From Vibrio tubiashii (GTDB lineage Bacteria; Pseudomonadota; Gammaproteobacteria; Enterobacterales; Vibrionaceae), in contig JRWQ01000010.1 in NCBI GenBank assembly GCA_000775715.1, positions 83,413 to 147,412 on the forward strand: 64,000 nucleotides of DNA, read 5' to 3'. Shown piece after piece: positions 7,967-17,471 of this stretch. The notes under the pieces are model-generated. The model was not told where the DNA came from, made no database searches, and saw nothing but the letters and a program-made list of their open reading frames with translations. Within the stretch, counting starts at the first letter, position 1. The number at the start of each line of letters is the position of its first letter. The translations under genes were made by a program, and so were the position numbers.

Positions 7967-9484
7967 ATGACTGATGCTGTTCAAAACGAAAACGCACAAG
8001 AAGAAAATAAGCTGATTGCTGAGCGTCGCGCTAAGCTGGACCATATCCGCCAGTCGTGCAAAGCAAACGGCCACCCAAATGATTTCCGTCGTGAGCACCT
8101 AGCGGGTGACTTGCAAGCGGAGTTCGGTGATAAGACAAAAGAAGAGCTTGAAGAGCTAAACCACGTAGTAGCAATCGCTGGTCGTGTAATGGCGAAACGT
8201 GGTCCGTTCCTAGCCATTCAAGAGACTTCTGGCCGCATCCAAGCATACGCTGCAAAAGATGTACAAAAAGAGCTTAAAGAGAAGTACCAAGGCCTAGATA
8301 TCGGTGACATCATCGGTGTGAAAGGTGCGCTGCACAAGTCTGGTAAAGGCGATCTATACGTAAATATGGAGTCTTACGAGCTGCTAACTAAAGCGCTTCG
8401 TCCACTTCCTGAGAAGTTCCACGGCCTAACGGACCAAGAGATGCGTTACCGTCAGCGTTACGTTGATCTGATCGTGAATGAAGACTCTCGCCAAGCATTC
8501 ATCATTCGCTCTAAGTTGGTTTCTTCTATCCGTAACTTTATGAGTTCAAAAGGTTACCTAGAAGTTGAAACGCCGATGATGCACGTGATCCCTGGTGGTG
8601 CAACAGCTCGTCCATTCATCACTCACCACAACGCACTCGACATCGACATGTACCTACGTGTTGCACCAGAGCTATACCTGAAGCGTCTAGTGGTCGGTGG
8701 TTTTGACCGTGTATTCGAGATCAACCGTAACTTCCGTAACGAAGGTCTTTCTCCACGCCACAACCCAGAATTCACTATGATGGAATTCTACCAAGCGTAT
8801 GCTGACTATAAAGATCTGATGGATCTAACTGAAGAGATGCTAAGCACAGTAGCGATGGACGTTCTAGGCTCAACCTCAATGCCATACGGTGAAGAGACGG
8901 TTGAATTTGGTGGTACATACGCGCGTATGAGCATGTTTGAAGCGATCAAGCACTACAACCCAGACCACGCTGAAATCCAAGCACTAACAGAAGCGGACCT
9001 AACAGACCGTGAAAAGATGGTTGCGATTGCGAAGTCTGTACACGTTGAAGTGGAGTCTTTCTGGACATGTGGTCAGCTTTTAGAAGAGATTTTTGGTGAA
9101 ACGGCTGAGCCTCAGCTAATTCAACCAACCTTCATCACTGGCTACCCAGCGGATATCTCGCCACTAGCGCGTCGTAGCGATGACAACCCATTCTTCACTG
9201 ACCGTTTCGAGTTCTTTATCGGTGGTCGTGAAGTAGCAAACGGCTTCTCAGAGCTTAACGATGCAGAAGACCAAGATGCACGCTTTAAAGCGCAGGTTGA
9301 CGCGAAAGACGCAGGTGATGATGAAGCAATGTACTACGATGCAGATTACATCACAGCACTTGAGCATGGCCTGCCGCCAACAGCGGGTCAAGGTATCGGT
9401 ATCGACCGTCTAGCGATGTTGTTCACAAACACGCACACAATCCGTGACGTAATCCTATTCCCAGCGATGCGTCCTCAAGCTTAA
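7967..9484 (+). CDS. lysS: Lysyl-tRNA synthetase (class II)
   Basis: This enzyme charges tRNA-Lys. The 505-residue protein has an N-terminal OB-fold anticodon-binding domain (~60-150). The class II core follows: motif 1 near EVETPMM, motif 2 FRNEG with the ARPF and HNPEFT neighbours, and motif 3 GIGIDRL near the end. Its length equals E. coli LysS (505). It lies 40 bases after prfB in the conserved prfB-lysS operon and is followed by a terminator. Confidence 0.97.
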   Translation: MTDAVQNENAQEENKLIAERRAKLDHIRQSCKANGHPNDFRREHLAGDLQAEFGDKTKEELEELNHVVAIAGRVMAKRGPFLAIQETSGRIQAYAAKDVQKELKEKYQGLDIGDIIGVKGALHKSGKGDLYVNMESYELLTKALRPLPEKFHGLTDQEMRYRQRYVDLIVNEDSRQAFIIRSKLVSSIRNFMSSKGYLEVETPMMHVIPGGATARPFITHHNALDIDMYLRVAPELYLKRLVVGGFDRVFEINRNFRNEGLSPRHNPEFTMMEFYQAYADYKDLMDLTEEMLSTVAMDVLGSTSMPYGEETVEFGGTYARMSMFEAIKHYNPDHAEIQALTEADLTDREKMVAIAKSVHVEVESFWTCGQLLEEIFGETAEPQLIQPTFITGYPADISPLARRSDDNPFFTDRFEFFIGGREVANGFSELNDAEDQDARFKAQVDAKDAGDDEAMYYDADYITALEHGLPPTAGQGIGIDRLAMLFTNTHTIRDVILFPAMRPQA

Positions 9485-9513
9485 GACTGTAAGTCTTTAT
9501 CAATTAAGTAAAA

Positions 9514-9536
9514 AAGTCACCTTCGGGTGACTTTTC
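9514..9536 (+). terminator. Terminator of prfB-lysS
   Basis: The stem AAGTCACC (9514-9521), a TTCG loop and GGTGACTT (9526-9533) are followed by TTCTT. The stable UUCG tetraloop supports the call. Confidence 0.85.
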
Positions 9537-9806
9537 TTATATCTGGAACAAGCGAAAATTCGACTACCGTCTGCTTTTGAGACGAAGTTATCTTTGGGAT
9601 TTTGTGCGGTAACTAGTTGAGTTATCTAGGAAAGACCTAGTTTTTCGAGCAGAATCTCACTCTATGTGGAAAAAATGTGATTACTCCTCTAGTCTCAATA
9701 TTAAGACAGACTAACTGTTCAAGTCTCTATAATGTAACCACATATATTTTTGAATGTGTGTTTGAGTGCACACTATTTGTTTTATCAATAAGAAGGAACT
9801 AGCTTC
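9537..9806 (+). promoter_or_regulatory. vpsR upstream region
   Basis: These 270 non-coding bases carry a perfect TATAAT at 9728-9733, without a convincing -35 at the usual distance, so a regulator may be needed. A single DnaA-box-like TGTGGAAAA occurs at 9665. An AAGGA sits upstream of the ATG at 9807. Nothing else is recognised. Confidence 0.4.
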
Positions 9807-11141
9807 ATGGGTAGTCAATTCCGGATGGATTCCGTTCCAGGATCGTTGGTTGTAGTGGGAGGAACCTATGAACCGTGGTTGTCAGTTTTAGAGCAAGTGG
9901 GGTGGAGATGTACCCAGTGTGGTGACTTGCGTAAAGCAGACGCACTGTTTACGGAAACTGGGCCTTGTATCGGTATCGTTGACTTAAGCCATGATGAGTT
10001 TAGCCTTAATGGCATTGCGAACCTGGTAAGTAAGCATAAGCAAGTTCGTTGGTTGGCTTTTATTCGCGAGTCTCAACTGAGTTCAGATACGATCTGCCAA
10101 TTTATCGTTAACTTCTGTATCGACTTCTTCACTGCGCCAATCCCTGATGCACAACTGCTCAGTACTATTGGTCACCAACTCGGTATGCTTAAACTTGAGA
10201 AGAAAGTATGGCCGCACTATGGCAATCAGAGTGATATGGGACTGATTGGTGATTCGATCCCTGTTAAACGACTTCGTGACCAGATCAAGCGCATTGGGCC
10301 AACAGATGTGAGCATATTGATCTACGGTGAGAGCGGTACAGGTAAAGAGACTGTTGCAAGAGCGGTGCATCGTACATCCGCTCGTGCAAACAAAGAGTTC
10401 ATTTCAGTGAACTGCCGAGCTATGTCTGAGCGCCGTATTGAGAGTGATCTATTCGGAATTAATCGAGAAGATCCAACTGTGGCGTCTATTCTAGAAAAAG
10501 CGCATGGTGGTACGATTCTTCTCAACGACATTCTTACTTTGCCTAAATCCCAGCAGTTTAACTTATTGCGTTTCCTTCAAGAGGGAATGGTCGATACTGA
10601 GTCTGGCCGTAAGGAGGTCGATGTTCGTGTGTTAGCGGCGAATTCTGCTGACATAGAGAAGGCGCTTATTGATGGAGACTTCAATGAGGAGCTATACCAT
10701 TACATTAATGTGCTGCGTATTAATGTACCGAGCTTGAAAGAGCGTGCTGGTGATATCTCTTTGCTGGCAAGACATTTCTTGCAGGAGTATTCAAAAGAGT
10801 ACAATGCTCAAGCGCGTAGTTTTACTGAAGAGGCGGCACGAGCACTGACTCGCTATCATTGGCCAGGCAACGTCCGTGAGCTGATGAATCAGATCAAACG
10901 CATTGTATTGATGTCAGACACCGTGATGTTAGATGAATCGGATCTAGATTTACCAAAACGAAGCGATAGCCGCCGAAGCTTGAAGAGTATTAGAGAGAGA
11001 AGCGAAAGAGACGCTCTACTGCTTGTGTTGGAATCTCATTCAGGGCAAGTATCGATGGCTGCTAAAGAATTGGGTGTTTCGCGTGCAACAATGTATCGAT
11101 TGTTGAACAAACACAATTTAATCTCCGATGTTCCGGTGTAG
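9807..11141 (+). CDS. vpsR: VpsR, biofilm master regulator (NtrC-like response regulator)
   Basis: VpsR activates Vibrio polysaccharide and biofilm genes and responds to c-di-GMP. The 444-residue protein equals the V. cholerae length and is closely similar. The receiver-like domain (~10-130) has Asp59 at the phosphorylation position. The AAA+ domain has Walker A GESGTGKE at 174-181. The sigma-54-contacting GAFTGA loop is absent, and the Walker B position reads LLND instead of LLDE/LFLDE, consistent with the known sigma-70 mode of VpsR. A Fis-type helix-turn-helix closes the protein (AAKELGVSRATMYR). It is a single gene between two terminators. Confidence 0.95.
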   Translation: MGSQFRMDSVPGSLVVVGGTYEPWLSVLEQVGWRCTQCGDLRKADALFTETGPCIGIVDLSHDEFSLNGIANLVSKHKQVRWLAFIRESQLSSDTICQFIVNFCIDFFTAPIPDAQLLSTIGHQLGMLKLEKKVWPHYGNQSDMGLIGDSIPVKRLRDQIKRIGPTDVSILIYGESGTGKETVARAVHRTSARANKEFISVNCRAMSERRIESDLFGINREDPTVASILEKAHGGTILLNDILTLPKSQQFNLLRFLQEGMVDTESGRKEVDVRVLAANSADIEKALIDGDFNEELYHYINVLRINVPSLKERAGDISLLARHFLQEYSKEYNAQARSFTEEAARALTRYHWPGNVRELMNQIKRIVLMSDTVMLDESDLDLPKRSDSRRSLKSIRERSERDALLLVLESHSGQVSMAAKELGVSRATMYRLLNKHNLISDVPV

Positions 11142-11160
11142 TTGATTGATTTATCGATAT

Positions 11161-11193
11161 AAAAGGCCGGTCAATAAATTGCCCGGCCTTTTA
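11161..11193 (+). terminator. Terminator of vpsR
   Basis: AAAAGGCCGG pairs with CCGGCCTTTT around an AT-rich loop and is followed by ATAT. It lies 20 bases after the vpsR stop. Confidence 0.8.
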
Positions 11194-11409
11194 TATGCCT
11201 GGTGTTATCTATGGAGAAGTATATATTCTCTAGTTGAATATCTTATATGCAAAACTGGGGTGGGGTAGTTTTCAGGTTAATAAATTGTTTTAAAATTTTA
11301 TGTTACAAAGTGGTTGAAATGTAATCTGTAATGCATAGAATTTAACCATGAGCTCAGGCTCAAACCCATCAGATAAATTTGGATTATTACATTAGCTAGG
11401 AGGCGCACA

Positions 11410-11529
11410 ATGAAACATTTCACTGTTAAATCATTTATTTGTGCCTCTGTCGATCACGCCATCTCTGCGATGGATGCTATCAAACGCAACACGTTTATGG
11501 CCGATCGAAAACTAGATAAAACCATGTAA
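11410..11529 (+). CDS. Small protein, 39 residues, unknown function
   Basis: ATG at 11410 opens 39 codons to TAA at 11527-11529. The start is preceded by AGGAGG seven bases upstream, as strong a ribosome-binding site as any in this window. That is the main reason to believe it is translated. The product is basic, with no membrane segment (opening KHFTVKSF, closing KLDKTM). It lies 111 bases before a second small gene on the same strand, possibly one transcript. No family was recognised. Confidence 0.5.
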   Translation: MKHFTVKSFICASVDHAISAMDAIKRNTFMADRKLDKTM

Positions 11530-11640
11530 TTAATCCGTATCCTATTTTTAATTGGCTGCGGAAAAGCAGCGAATTAAAACACCTTTGATCTATCGATTCG
11601 TTGATCTTTTCCCAGCTTCTAACTCAACTGGAGAAAACTC

Positions 11641-11892
11641 ATGAGTCATTCTGTATACCTAACCCTAGCCACCTTACTAGTAAAAGCGGATCTTCGCCGA
11701 GAAGAGCGTCAATGGAAACGCAAACTACGCCGCAGTGCCTTCGATATTCCTTGGGACAATGCGCATTTGTTACGAGACATTGGACTTGAAAAAGATGGCC
11801 GTCCAGTCGGATTTACTGAGCCTGATAGCGTCAAAGCCGAACGTCGAGTTCGTCATCTTCGTCGTGTATTAAGTGCTCGAATAACAACGTAA
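11641..11892 (+). CDS. Small basic protein, DUF1127-like
   Basis: This is an 83-residue, Arg-rich protein. Its centre (WKRKLRRSAF, then LLRDIGLEKDG) resembles the short Arg-rich helix and LxDIGL signature of DUF1127 (YjiS-like) proteins, some of which bind RNA in other bacteria. The match is by eye and partial. GGAG lies upstream of the ATG. A strong shared terminator follows. It probably forms a unit with the 39-residue gene before it. Confidence 0.65.
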   Translation: MSHSVYLTLATLLVKADLRREERQWKRKLRRSAFDIPWDNAHLLRDIGLEKDGRPVGFTEPDSVKAERRVRHLRRVLSARITT

Positions 11893-11928
11893 AATAGCGG
11901 GGCAGTCGCTTCACCTGCCCCGCTATTT
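11892..11928. terminator. Bidirectional terminator between the small gene and tas
   Basis: A perfect 14-bp stem (11892-11905 with 11915-11928, core AGCGGGGCAG) lies between two convergent genes. A/T runs on both sides let it serve both strands. Confidence 0.85.
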
Positions 11929-11941
11929 CTGTAACGAAAGA

Positions 11942-12976
11942 TTATGGACAAGGGTTGGAGTAAGTCGTCCCAATCTCTTGAATTCCTTGAAGCAATTCAT
12001 CACTTAGCACGACATCTAAACTATCAATATTTGATTTAAGCTGTTCCAAGTTTGTCGCACCAATTATATTGGATGCGACAAACGGCCTCTGGTTAACAAA
12101 GGCCAATGCCATCTGTGCTGGATCTAACCCATGTTGGCGAGCTAAATCGACGTAAGCTTGCGTTGCCTGCTCTCCTTGTGGAGTAAAGTAGCGAACAAAG
12201 CGTTCAAACAATGAGCATCGAGCCCCTTGTGGACGCGCCCCATTAAGATACTTGCCGCTTAAGCAACCAAACGCGAGCGGTGAATACGCGAGTAGTTGTA
12301 CACCCTCATAGTGACTAATTTCAGACAACCCGACCTCAAAACTGCGATTGAGCAGGTTATATGGGTTTTGAATCGAGACGATTCGAGGTAGCTCATGTTT
12401 CTCAGCTAGCCTAAGAAGAGTCATTAGACCCCAAGGCGTTTCATTGGAAACACCGATATAGCGCACCTTACCCGCTTTTATCAATTCCGCCAGCGCTTCC
12501 AGAGTCTCAATCAGAGTGACCTCTTCTTGCTCGTTGGGATATGGGTAGTTGAGTTGACCAAAGCAGTTGGTCTGTCTTTGCGGCCAGTGCAGTTGATAAA
12601 GGTCCACATAGTCCGTTTGTAAGCGTTTCAAGCTATCATCAATTGCTAGATGAATGTTTCTTCGATCTAAGCTCATGTTGTCACGAATATGCGGGACATT
12701 TCTCGGCCCAGCCACTTTAGTCGCCAGAACAACTTTCTCTCGTTTACCGGATTTAGCTAACCAGTTGCCAATGTACTGCTCGGTCAGGCCTTGAGTATTG
12801 GCTTTAGGTGGAACCGGGTACATTTCCGCAGTATCAATAAAGTTCACTCCACGCTCAAGGGCGTAATCGAGCTGGCTGAAAGCTTCTTGCTCACTATTTT
12901 GTTCACCATAGGTCATGGTGCCAAGACAGATCTTACTCACTTCCAAAGTGGAGTGGGGTAACTTGTTGTATTGCAT
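11942..12976 (-). CDS. tas: Aldo/keto reductase, Tas family
   Basis: This is a 344-residue NADPH-dependent aldo/keto reductase closely similar to E. coli Tas (346). The catalytic tetrad residues are visible: Asp and Tyr in FIDTAEMYP, Lys in LATKVAGP, and His in YQLHWPQR. The C-terminal NADP-binding region is represented by NIIGATNLEQL. The physiological substrate of Tas is not known. It is divergent from the DUF6482-like gene. Confidence 0.92.
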   Translation of the reverse strand: MQYNKLPHSTLEVSKICLGTMTYGEQNSEQEAFSQLDYALERGVNFIDTAEMYPVPPKANTQGLTEQYIGNWLAKSGKREKVVLATKVAGPRNVPHIRDNMSLDRRNIHLAIDDSLKRLQTDYVDLYQLHWPQRQTNCFGQLNYPYPNEQEEVTLIETLEALAELIKAGKVRYIGVSNETPWGLMTLLRLAEKHELPRIVSIQNPYNLLNRSFEVGLSEISHYEGVQLLAYSPLAFGCLSGKYLNGARPQGARCSLFERFVRYFTPQGEQATQAYVDLARQHGLDPAQMALAFVNQRPFVASNIIGATNLEQLKSNIDSLDVVLSDELLQGIQEIGTTYSNPCP

Positions 12977-13104
12977 CGATCTTCCTTGTCGTTACGGGGA
13001 TGTGATCCCACTATAGGGGAATTGAGTATGATTAGAAAAGAGCCAGTGACGACAAATTCGCAAATTTTTTAAACTTGGCTAATACTGATTTATGGAGGTG
13101 CACT

Positions 13105-13416
13105 ATGCAAAAAAGTCAGTTAGATAAATGGATTCATGGTCAGCATAAAGACAGCTACCAACCACCCAAGGTGTTTATTATTGGTTGTGCAGACCTATCC
13201 CAATATCTTTTAGCCGTCGAATATAAACACAAAGTAGAGCCGGTCAAAATTGATGATGAGCCGATGCACTTTGATTCGCTTGAGTTGGTGAAAGAGGAAC
13301 TTGTACGACTTGGTGTGGAAAGAGCTTACCTACGCTTGCATAATGCCTACGATGAGTGTGGGGCGGGTGATGGCCCCCTTTATTATGACTTAGAGATGTC
13401 GCTCATTACCCATTAA
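13105..13416 (+). CDS. Conserved small protein, DUF6482-like
   Basis: This is a 103-residue cytoplasmic protein. The ATG at 13105 is chosen over an upstream extension because GGAGG sits 7 bases before it. The sequence ([19 protein letters not shown] near 30-50, [19 protein letters not shown] later) looks like a small alpha/beta protein found in vibrios and relatives. The family assignment is from memory and tentative. It converges on mutH, and the two stop codons overlap by 4 bases. Confidence 0.65.
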   Translation: MQKSQLDKWIHGQHKDSYQPPKVFIIGCADLSQYLLAVEYKHKVEPVKIDDEPMHFDSLELVKEELVRLGVERAYLRLHNAYDECGAGDGPLYYDLEMSLITH

Positions 13417-14078
13417 ACGTAGTTGTTCTCGAGAATACGTGCTGTGAATTGGGTCCTTAAGTAGAATCCTCTTGGCAGCGTTTTTATTGGCTTACCACTT
13501 GAACCATAGGCTTCGGTTAACACTCGGCTGTTGGCTGCCTTAGGACGGAGTTGCAAATACTCACCATGGCGAGCATTAATTTGTTCAACCTGACCTAACA
13601 CGATCATCTCCATCAACTCTTCCCAGTCGGCTTTTAGTTGCTGCTCTTCTTGTTCACTTGGAGACCAAATAAGAGGCGAGCCTACACACCGTTCTGCAAG
13701 TGGGATCTCTCTTTCGCCTTCGACAGGAATCCACAGTACACGTGAGAGTTTATTACGTACATGGCTTGTATCCCATGTGAGACCATGGACCCCGATCAAT
13801 GGAGCAACACAGACAAAGGTGGTTTCCAATGGCTTACCTGAGTAGCCAATCGGAATGGTTTTTAGCTCGATGCCTAGCTTTTCAAAGTCTTGGGTTGGTT
13901 TGCTTCCTGCTGAAGCGCCCAGATGCCACTCTAAAAGTTGTCCTACCCAGCCCTTATCGCGACGAAGATCTGGCGGAACATCAATGTTAGCTTCTTGGGC
14001 AAGATCGGCAAAATTAACACCTGCGATGCTTTTGGCTCGCTCAAGTAGCTCTTGTTCTGAAGTAGGCTCGGGCTTCAT
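13413..14078 (-). CDS. mutH: DNA mismatch repair endonuclease MutH
   Basis: MutH nicks the unmethylated strand at hemimethylated GATC sites, activated by MutL. From the ATG at 14078 the protein has 221 residues. The catalytic D-x6-E-x-K motif is Asp64, Glu71 and Lys73, equivalent to Asp70/Glu77/Lys79 in E. coli. An in-frame GTG at 14108 would add 10 residues, but neither start has a clear Shine-Dalgarno, and the shorter form matches the family N-terminus ([11 protein letters not shown]). Its presence implies Dam-directed repair. Confidence 0.95.
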   Translation of the reverse strand: MKPEPTSEQELLERAKSIAGVNFADLAQEANIDVPPDLRRDKGWVGQLLEWHLGASAGSKPTQDFEKLGIELKTIPIGYSGKPLETTFVCVAPLIGVHGLTWDTSHVRNKLSRVLWIPVEGEREIPLAERCVGSPLIWSPSEQEEQQLKADWEELMEMIVLGQVEQINARHGEYLQLRPKAANSRVLTEAYGSSGKPIKTLPRGFYLRTQFTARILENNYV

Positions 14079-14108
14079 CACTAATGTAGAAGAGTGGATC
14101 GTCAGCAC

Positions 14109-14695
14109 ATTGTAACGAATTAAGTGAGAATTACGACCTTAGAGTGAATGATCGTTATGGATAAAAGATCATCATTTGTTAGTTATCCACAGTTTGTGTA
14201 GGAAAAATAATAAATTTCTATACATATGTATGAATTAACAGGCTTTTGACGGCAAAAAAAGCTTGAATTTTTAGGCTTACGCTCGAATTGGCTTTGTCTT
14301 GTGTGGATAACGTAAGGGCTGATTGATCTTTGACCGATCTGTGTTGGTTAAGAAAATTGGATAGCTTGGAGAGTATTTGAAGTGGCTGTTGTTATTTAAG
14401 TTTATGTTTTTATTGGGTTGTAATTTTTAGGTAGTATCGGGTAGGGCTAAAAACAGTTTCATAAATGAGCGACTTGATCAGTTTCGCATTTATTTTTCAC
14501 ACAGTTATGCACAGAAAAGGTGAATAAATGTGGTCTATGTCTCATTGGGGTGTGAGTAACCTTAAGTTTGGCTAAAAGTTATTCAATAAGGCGTGAGAGA
14601 TTAATAATTTCCGCCTTAGTCACACTAGTAAGTTTGCTCCGGCTGGGGATATGTGGAAAAATCACTGTAATTAAGAATTTATTAGAGGTTGGCCA
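14109..14695. other. mutH / rppH divergent intergenic region with DnaA-box cluster
   Basis: About 590 bases without a gene. They contain five matches to the relaxed DnaA box TTWTNCACA: TTATCCACA at 14183-14191, TGTGGATAA at 14302-14310, TTTTTCACA at 14493-14501, TTATGCACA at 14505-14513 and TGTGGAAAA at 14652-14660. The first two are perfect TTATCCACA boxes. There are also five GATC sites (14150, 14167, 14325, 14336, 14476) and AT-rich stretches, including a palindromic ATACATATGTAT near 14220. The region must also hold the mutH and rppH promoters. Confidence 0.6.
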
Positions 14696-15214
14696 GTGAT
14701 AGATGGCGATGGTTACCGCTTAAATGTGGGAATTGTAATCTGTAACAGCCATGGTCAGGTCTTCTGGGCTAAACGATACGGACAACACTCTTGGCAGTTT
14801 CCTCAAGGGGGAATTGATGAAGGTGAAACCCCTGAGCAGGCAATGTTTAGGGAGTTGTATGAAGAGGTAGGTCTTACTAAGAAAGACGTAAAGATCGTTG
14901 CGACAAGTCGTCATTGGTTAAGATATAAGTTACCAAAGCGCCTTGTTCGTTGGGATTCAAAACCTGTTTGTATCGGTCAGAAACAGAAATGGTTTCTGCT
15001 GCGACTCGATTGTGATGAATCACGAATCGATATGATGCGTGGCAGTTCCCCTGAGTTTGATGGCTGGCGTTGGGTAAGTTATTGGTATCCCGTCAGACAA
15101 GTGGTTTCTTTCAAGCGTGACGTTTACCGTCGTGCAATGAAGGAGTTTGCATCAATGGCGATGCCATTTAAACAACGCAAAGTAAAAGGCAAACGTAAAC
15201 ACCGAAGAGGATAG
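14696..15214 (+). CDS. rppH: RNA pyrophosphohydrolase RppH (NudH)
   Basis: RppH removes pyrophosphate from the 5' end of mRNA and so starts RNase E decay. The 172-residue protein has a complete Nudix box at 38-60 (G-x5-E-x7-RELYEEVG). The start is GTG, with GAGG 8 bases upstream. Residue 7 onward ([11 protein letters not shown]) matches the family. The C-terminus is very basic, consistent with RNA binding. It starts the operon rppH-ptsP-TauE-lgt-thyA, two bases before ptsP. Confidence 0.95.
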   Translation: MIDGDGYRLNVGIVICNSHGQVFWAKRYGQHSWQFPQGGIDEGETPEQAMFRELYEEVGLTKKDVKIVATSRHWLRYKLPKRLVRWDSKPVCIGQKQKWFLLRLDCDESRIDMMRGSSPEFDGWRWVSYWYPVRQVVSFKRDVYRRAMKEFASMAMPFKQRKVKGKRKHRRG

Positions 15215-15216
15215 AC

Positions 15217-17463
15217 ATGCTTTCTCAACTAAGGGAAATAGTTGAACAGGTTTCTAAGGTCGAAGAGGTTCATCAAGCCTTAGACATCTTGGTAAAACAG
15301 ACATGTAGTGCGATGAGCACTGAATGTTGTACTGTCTATCTAGCTAATGAAGAGATGCAACGCCTTGAGTTAATGGCAACTCAGGGCTTGCGCTTTAAAG
15401 GCGATAAAATCCACATTGGCTTTAACGAAGGCTTAGTTGGCCTTGTAAAGCGTAGTGCTGAGCCGCTTAACCTAGCGGAAGCATCTAAACATCCTAACTT
15501 TAAGTATTTCTCTGAACTTGGTGAAGAAGTTTACCAAAGTTTCCTTGGCACTCCGATTATCCACCGTAAGCAAGTATTGGGTGTACTTGTTGTCCAACAA
15601 AAGACTCCGCGTCAATTTGATGAGATGGAAGAGTCTTTCCTCGTCACTCTCGCAGCGCAGTTGGCGGTAATTATTGCTCATGCGCAAACTCAAGGCCATT
15701 GGCGATTGGAGAAAAAGCAGCAAGCAATTCGGGGTGTTCCTGCCTCTTCTGGTGTGGCTATTGGTGAATTTTGGTGGGACGACACACAACCTGATCTTAG
15801 CAATGTTTATCCTGCCTCCACTCTTGATATTGAACGTGAGCAAGAGTGGCTATTGCTTGCGATTGAAGAGGCGCTGAGTGATTTCCGCCGCATGCGTAAA
15901 AAGCTCGATAGCGAGATCAACAAAGACGCGTTAGCGATATTTGACCTATTTACTCACTTACTTAACGATCCTATGCTGCGTAAGGATCTGAAGGCTCAGA
16001 TACAGAAAGGGGATCGAGCTGATTGGGCACTGCGCCAAGTGGTCGAGTCTTATTCCAATCGCTTTGCTCGCATGTCGGATGTTTACCTGCGTGAACGGGC
16101 GCAAGACATTCGTGAGTTAGGCCAGCGGTTACTGTTTTTTTTGCACAATACTGAGCAAGAAAAGCAAATCATTGATAAGCCGGTCATCCTTGTGGTGCGA
16201 GAGCTCACCGCGACGTTATTAGCATCGATTCCCAAAGAGAAGCTGCTGGCTGTTATTTCTCTTGAAGGGGCAGCTAATTCACATGCGGCTATTTTGTCAC
16301 GCGCTTTAGGCATTCCCGCCGTGATGGGAGTGACGCTTAACCTTAAGGCTATCAATGGCAAGCGAGGTATCGTCGACGGTTATAGCGGTAAGATTTTGGT
16401 TTCACCAAACCGTCAGGTGCTGCGTGCCTACCGACAGCTCGCTAATGAAGAGCGTGAACTGGCCAATATGGTCAATCAGCGCATTGAAGAACCCGCATTT
16501 ACTAAAGATGGTCAACGCATTGAGGTTATGCTCAATGCGGGTTTGAGCGCCGATACCAATATTGCCATTAACCAAGGTGTTGACGGCGTTGGTCTATATC
16601 GCACAGAAATCTCTTTTTTGCTGCAACATAGATTCCCTTCCGAAGAAGAGCAGACTCAACAGTACCAAGCGGTTTTAGGGAGTTATCCAAGCAAACGTGT
16701 GGTAATGCGCACTCTTGATGTAGGCGGTGACAAAGCGCTACCTTATCTACCCATCGAAGAAGATAACCCCTTTTTAGGTTGGCGCGGAATCCGCTTTACG
16801 TTAGACCACCCTGACATCTTTTTAATGCAGATCCGCGCTATGATGCGTGCCAGTTCTAAGCACGACAACTTGAGTATCTTACTGCCAATGGTGTCCGGCG
16901 CTCAGGAACTGGATGATGCCATTGAACTTATCGAGCGAGCGTATGCAGAAGTTGCTGAACTCGATGCACAAATCTCGATGCCCCAAATTGGCGTGATGAT
17001 AGAAGTACCATCAATGATCTATCTGTTGCCGTTAATCGCCAGTAAGGTAGATTTCGTCTCAATTGGTACCAACGACCTTACTCAGTACCTACTTGCGGTG
17101 GATCGAAACAATGCCCGAGTTGCCGATGTCTACGAGTCAATGCACCCGTCAGTCATAATGGCACTCAGCCATATTCATCAAACGTGCCAGCAGCTCAACC
17201 TTCCTGTTTGTATTTGTGGTGAGCTTGCTGGTGATCCTATTGGGGCGCTGTTGGCTGTCGGCTTGGGGTATCGTAGCCTAAGTATGAATACCTCCAATGT
17301 CGCTAAAGTGAAATACCTATTGCGACACACTGAAGTTGAAGAGCTGCGTTTACTTGCTGATAAAGCACTTAAGCAGCCTTACGGTCAAAATATTTATGCT
17401 ATGATGCAGGACTTTTTTGAGAACAAAGGCTTTGCTGGCTTTATCCGAGCGGGCAAAAAATAG
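15217..17463 (+). CDS. ptsP: PEP-protein phosphotransferase of the nitrogen PTS (EI-Ntr)
   Basis: PtsP phosphorylates NPr from PEP and begins the regulatory nitrogen PTS cascade. The 748 residues match E. coli exactly in length. A GAF domain occupies ~17-160 and binds glutamine and 2-oxoglutarate in homologues. The swivelling phosphohistidine domain has the active site ANSHAAILSR with His356, the same number as in E. coli. The PEP-binding barrel shows the DVGGDK, MIEVPS and CICGELAGDP motifs. In vibrios this system also influences biofilm formation. Confidence 0.96.
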   Translation: MLSQLREIVEQVSKVEEVHQALDILVKQTCSAMSTECCTVYLANEEMQRLELMATQGLRFKGDKIHIGFNEGLVGLVKRSAEPLNLAEASKHPNFKYFSELGEEVYQSFLGTPIIHRKQVLGVLVVQQKTPRQFDEMEESFLVTLAAQLAVIIAHAQTQGHWRLEKKQQAIRGVPASSGVAIGEFWWDDTQPDLSNVYPASTLDIEREQEWLLLAIEEALSDFRRMRKKLDSEINKDALAIFDLFTHLLNDPMLRKDLKAQIQKGDRADWALRQVVESYSNRFARMSDVYLRERAQDIRELGQRLLFFLHNTEQEKQIIDKPVILVVRELTATLLASIPKEKLLAVISLEGAANSHAAILSRALGIPAVMGVTLNLKAINGKRGIVDGYSGKILVSPNRQVLRAYRQLANEERELANMVNQRIEEPAFTKDGQRIEVMLNAGLSADTNIAINQGVDGVGLYRTEISFLLQHRFPSEEEQTQQYQAVLGSYPSKRVVMRTLDVGGDKALPYLPIEEDNPFLGWRGIRFTLDHPDIFLMQIRAMMRASSKHDNLSILLPMVSGAQELDDAIELIERAYAEVAELDAQISMPQIGVMIEVPSMIYLLPLIASKVDFVSIGTNDLTQYLLAVDRNNARVADVYESMHPSVIMALSHIHQTCQQLNLPVCICGELAGDPIGALLAVGLGYRSLSMNTSNVAKVKYLLRHTEVEELRLLADKALKQPYGQNIYAMMQDFFENKGFAGFIRAGKK

Positions 17464-17471
17464 GGATTGCT

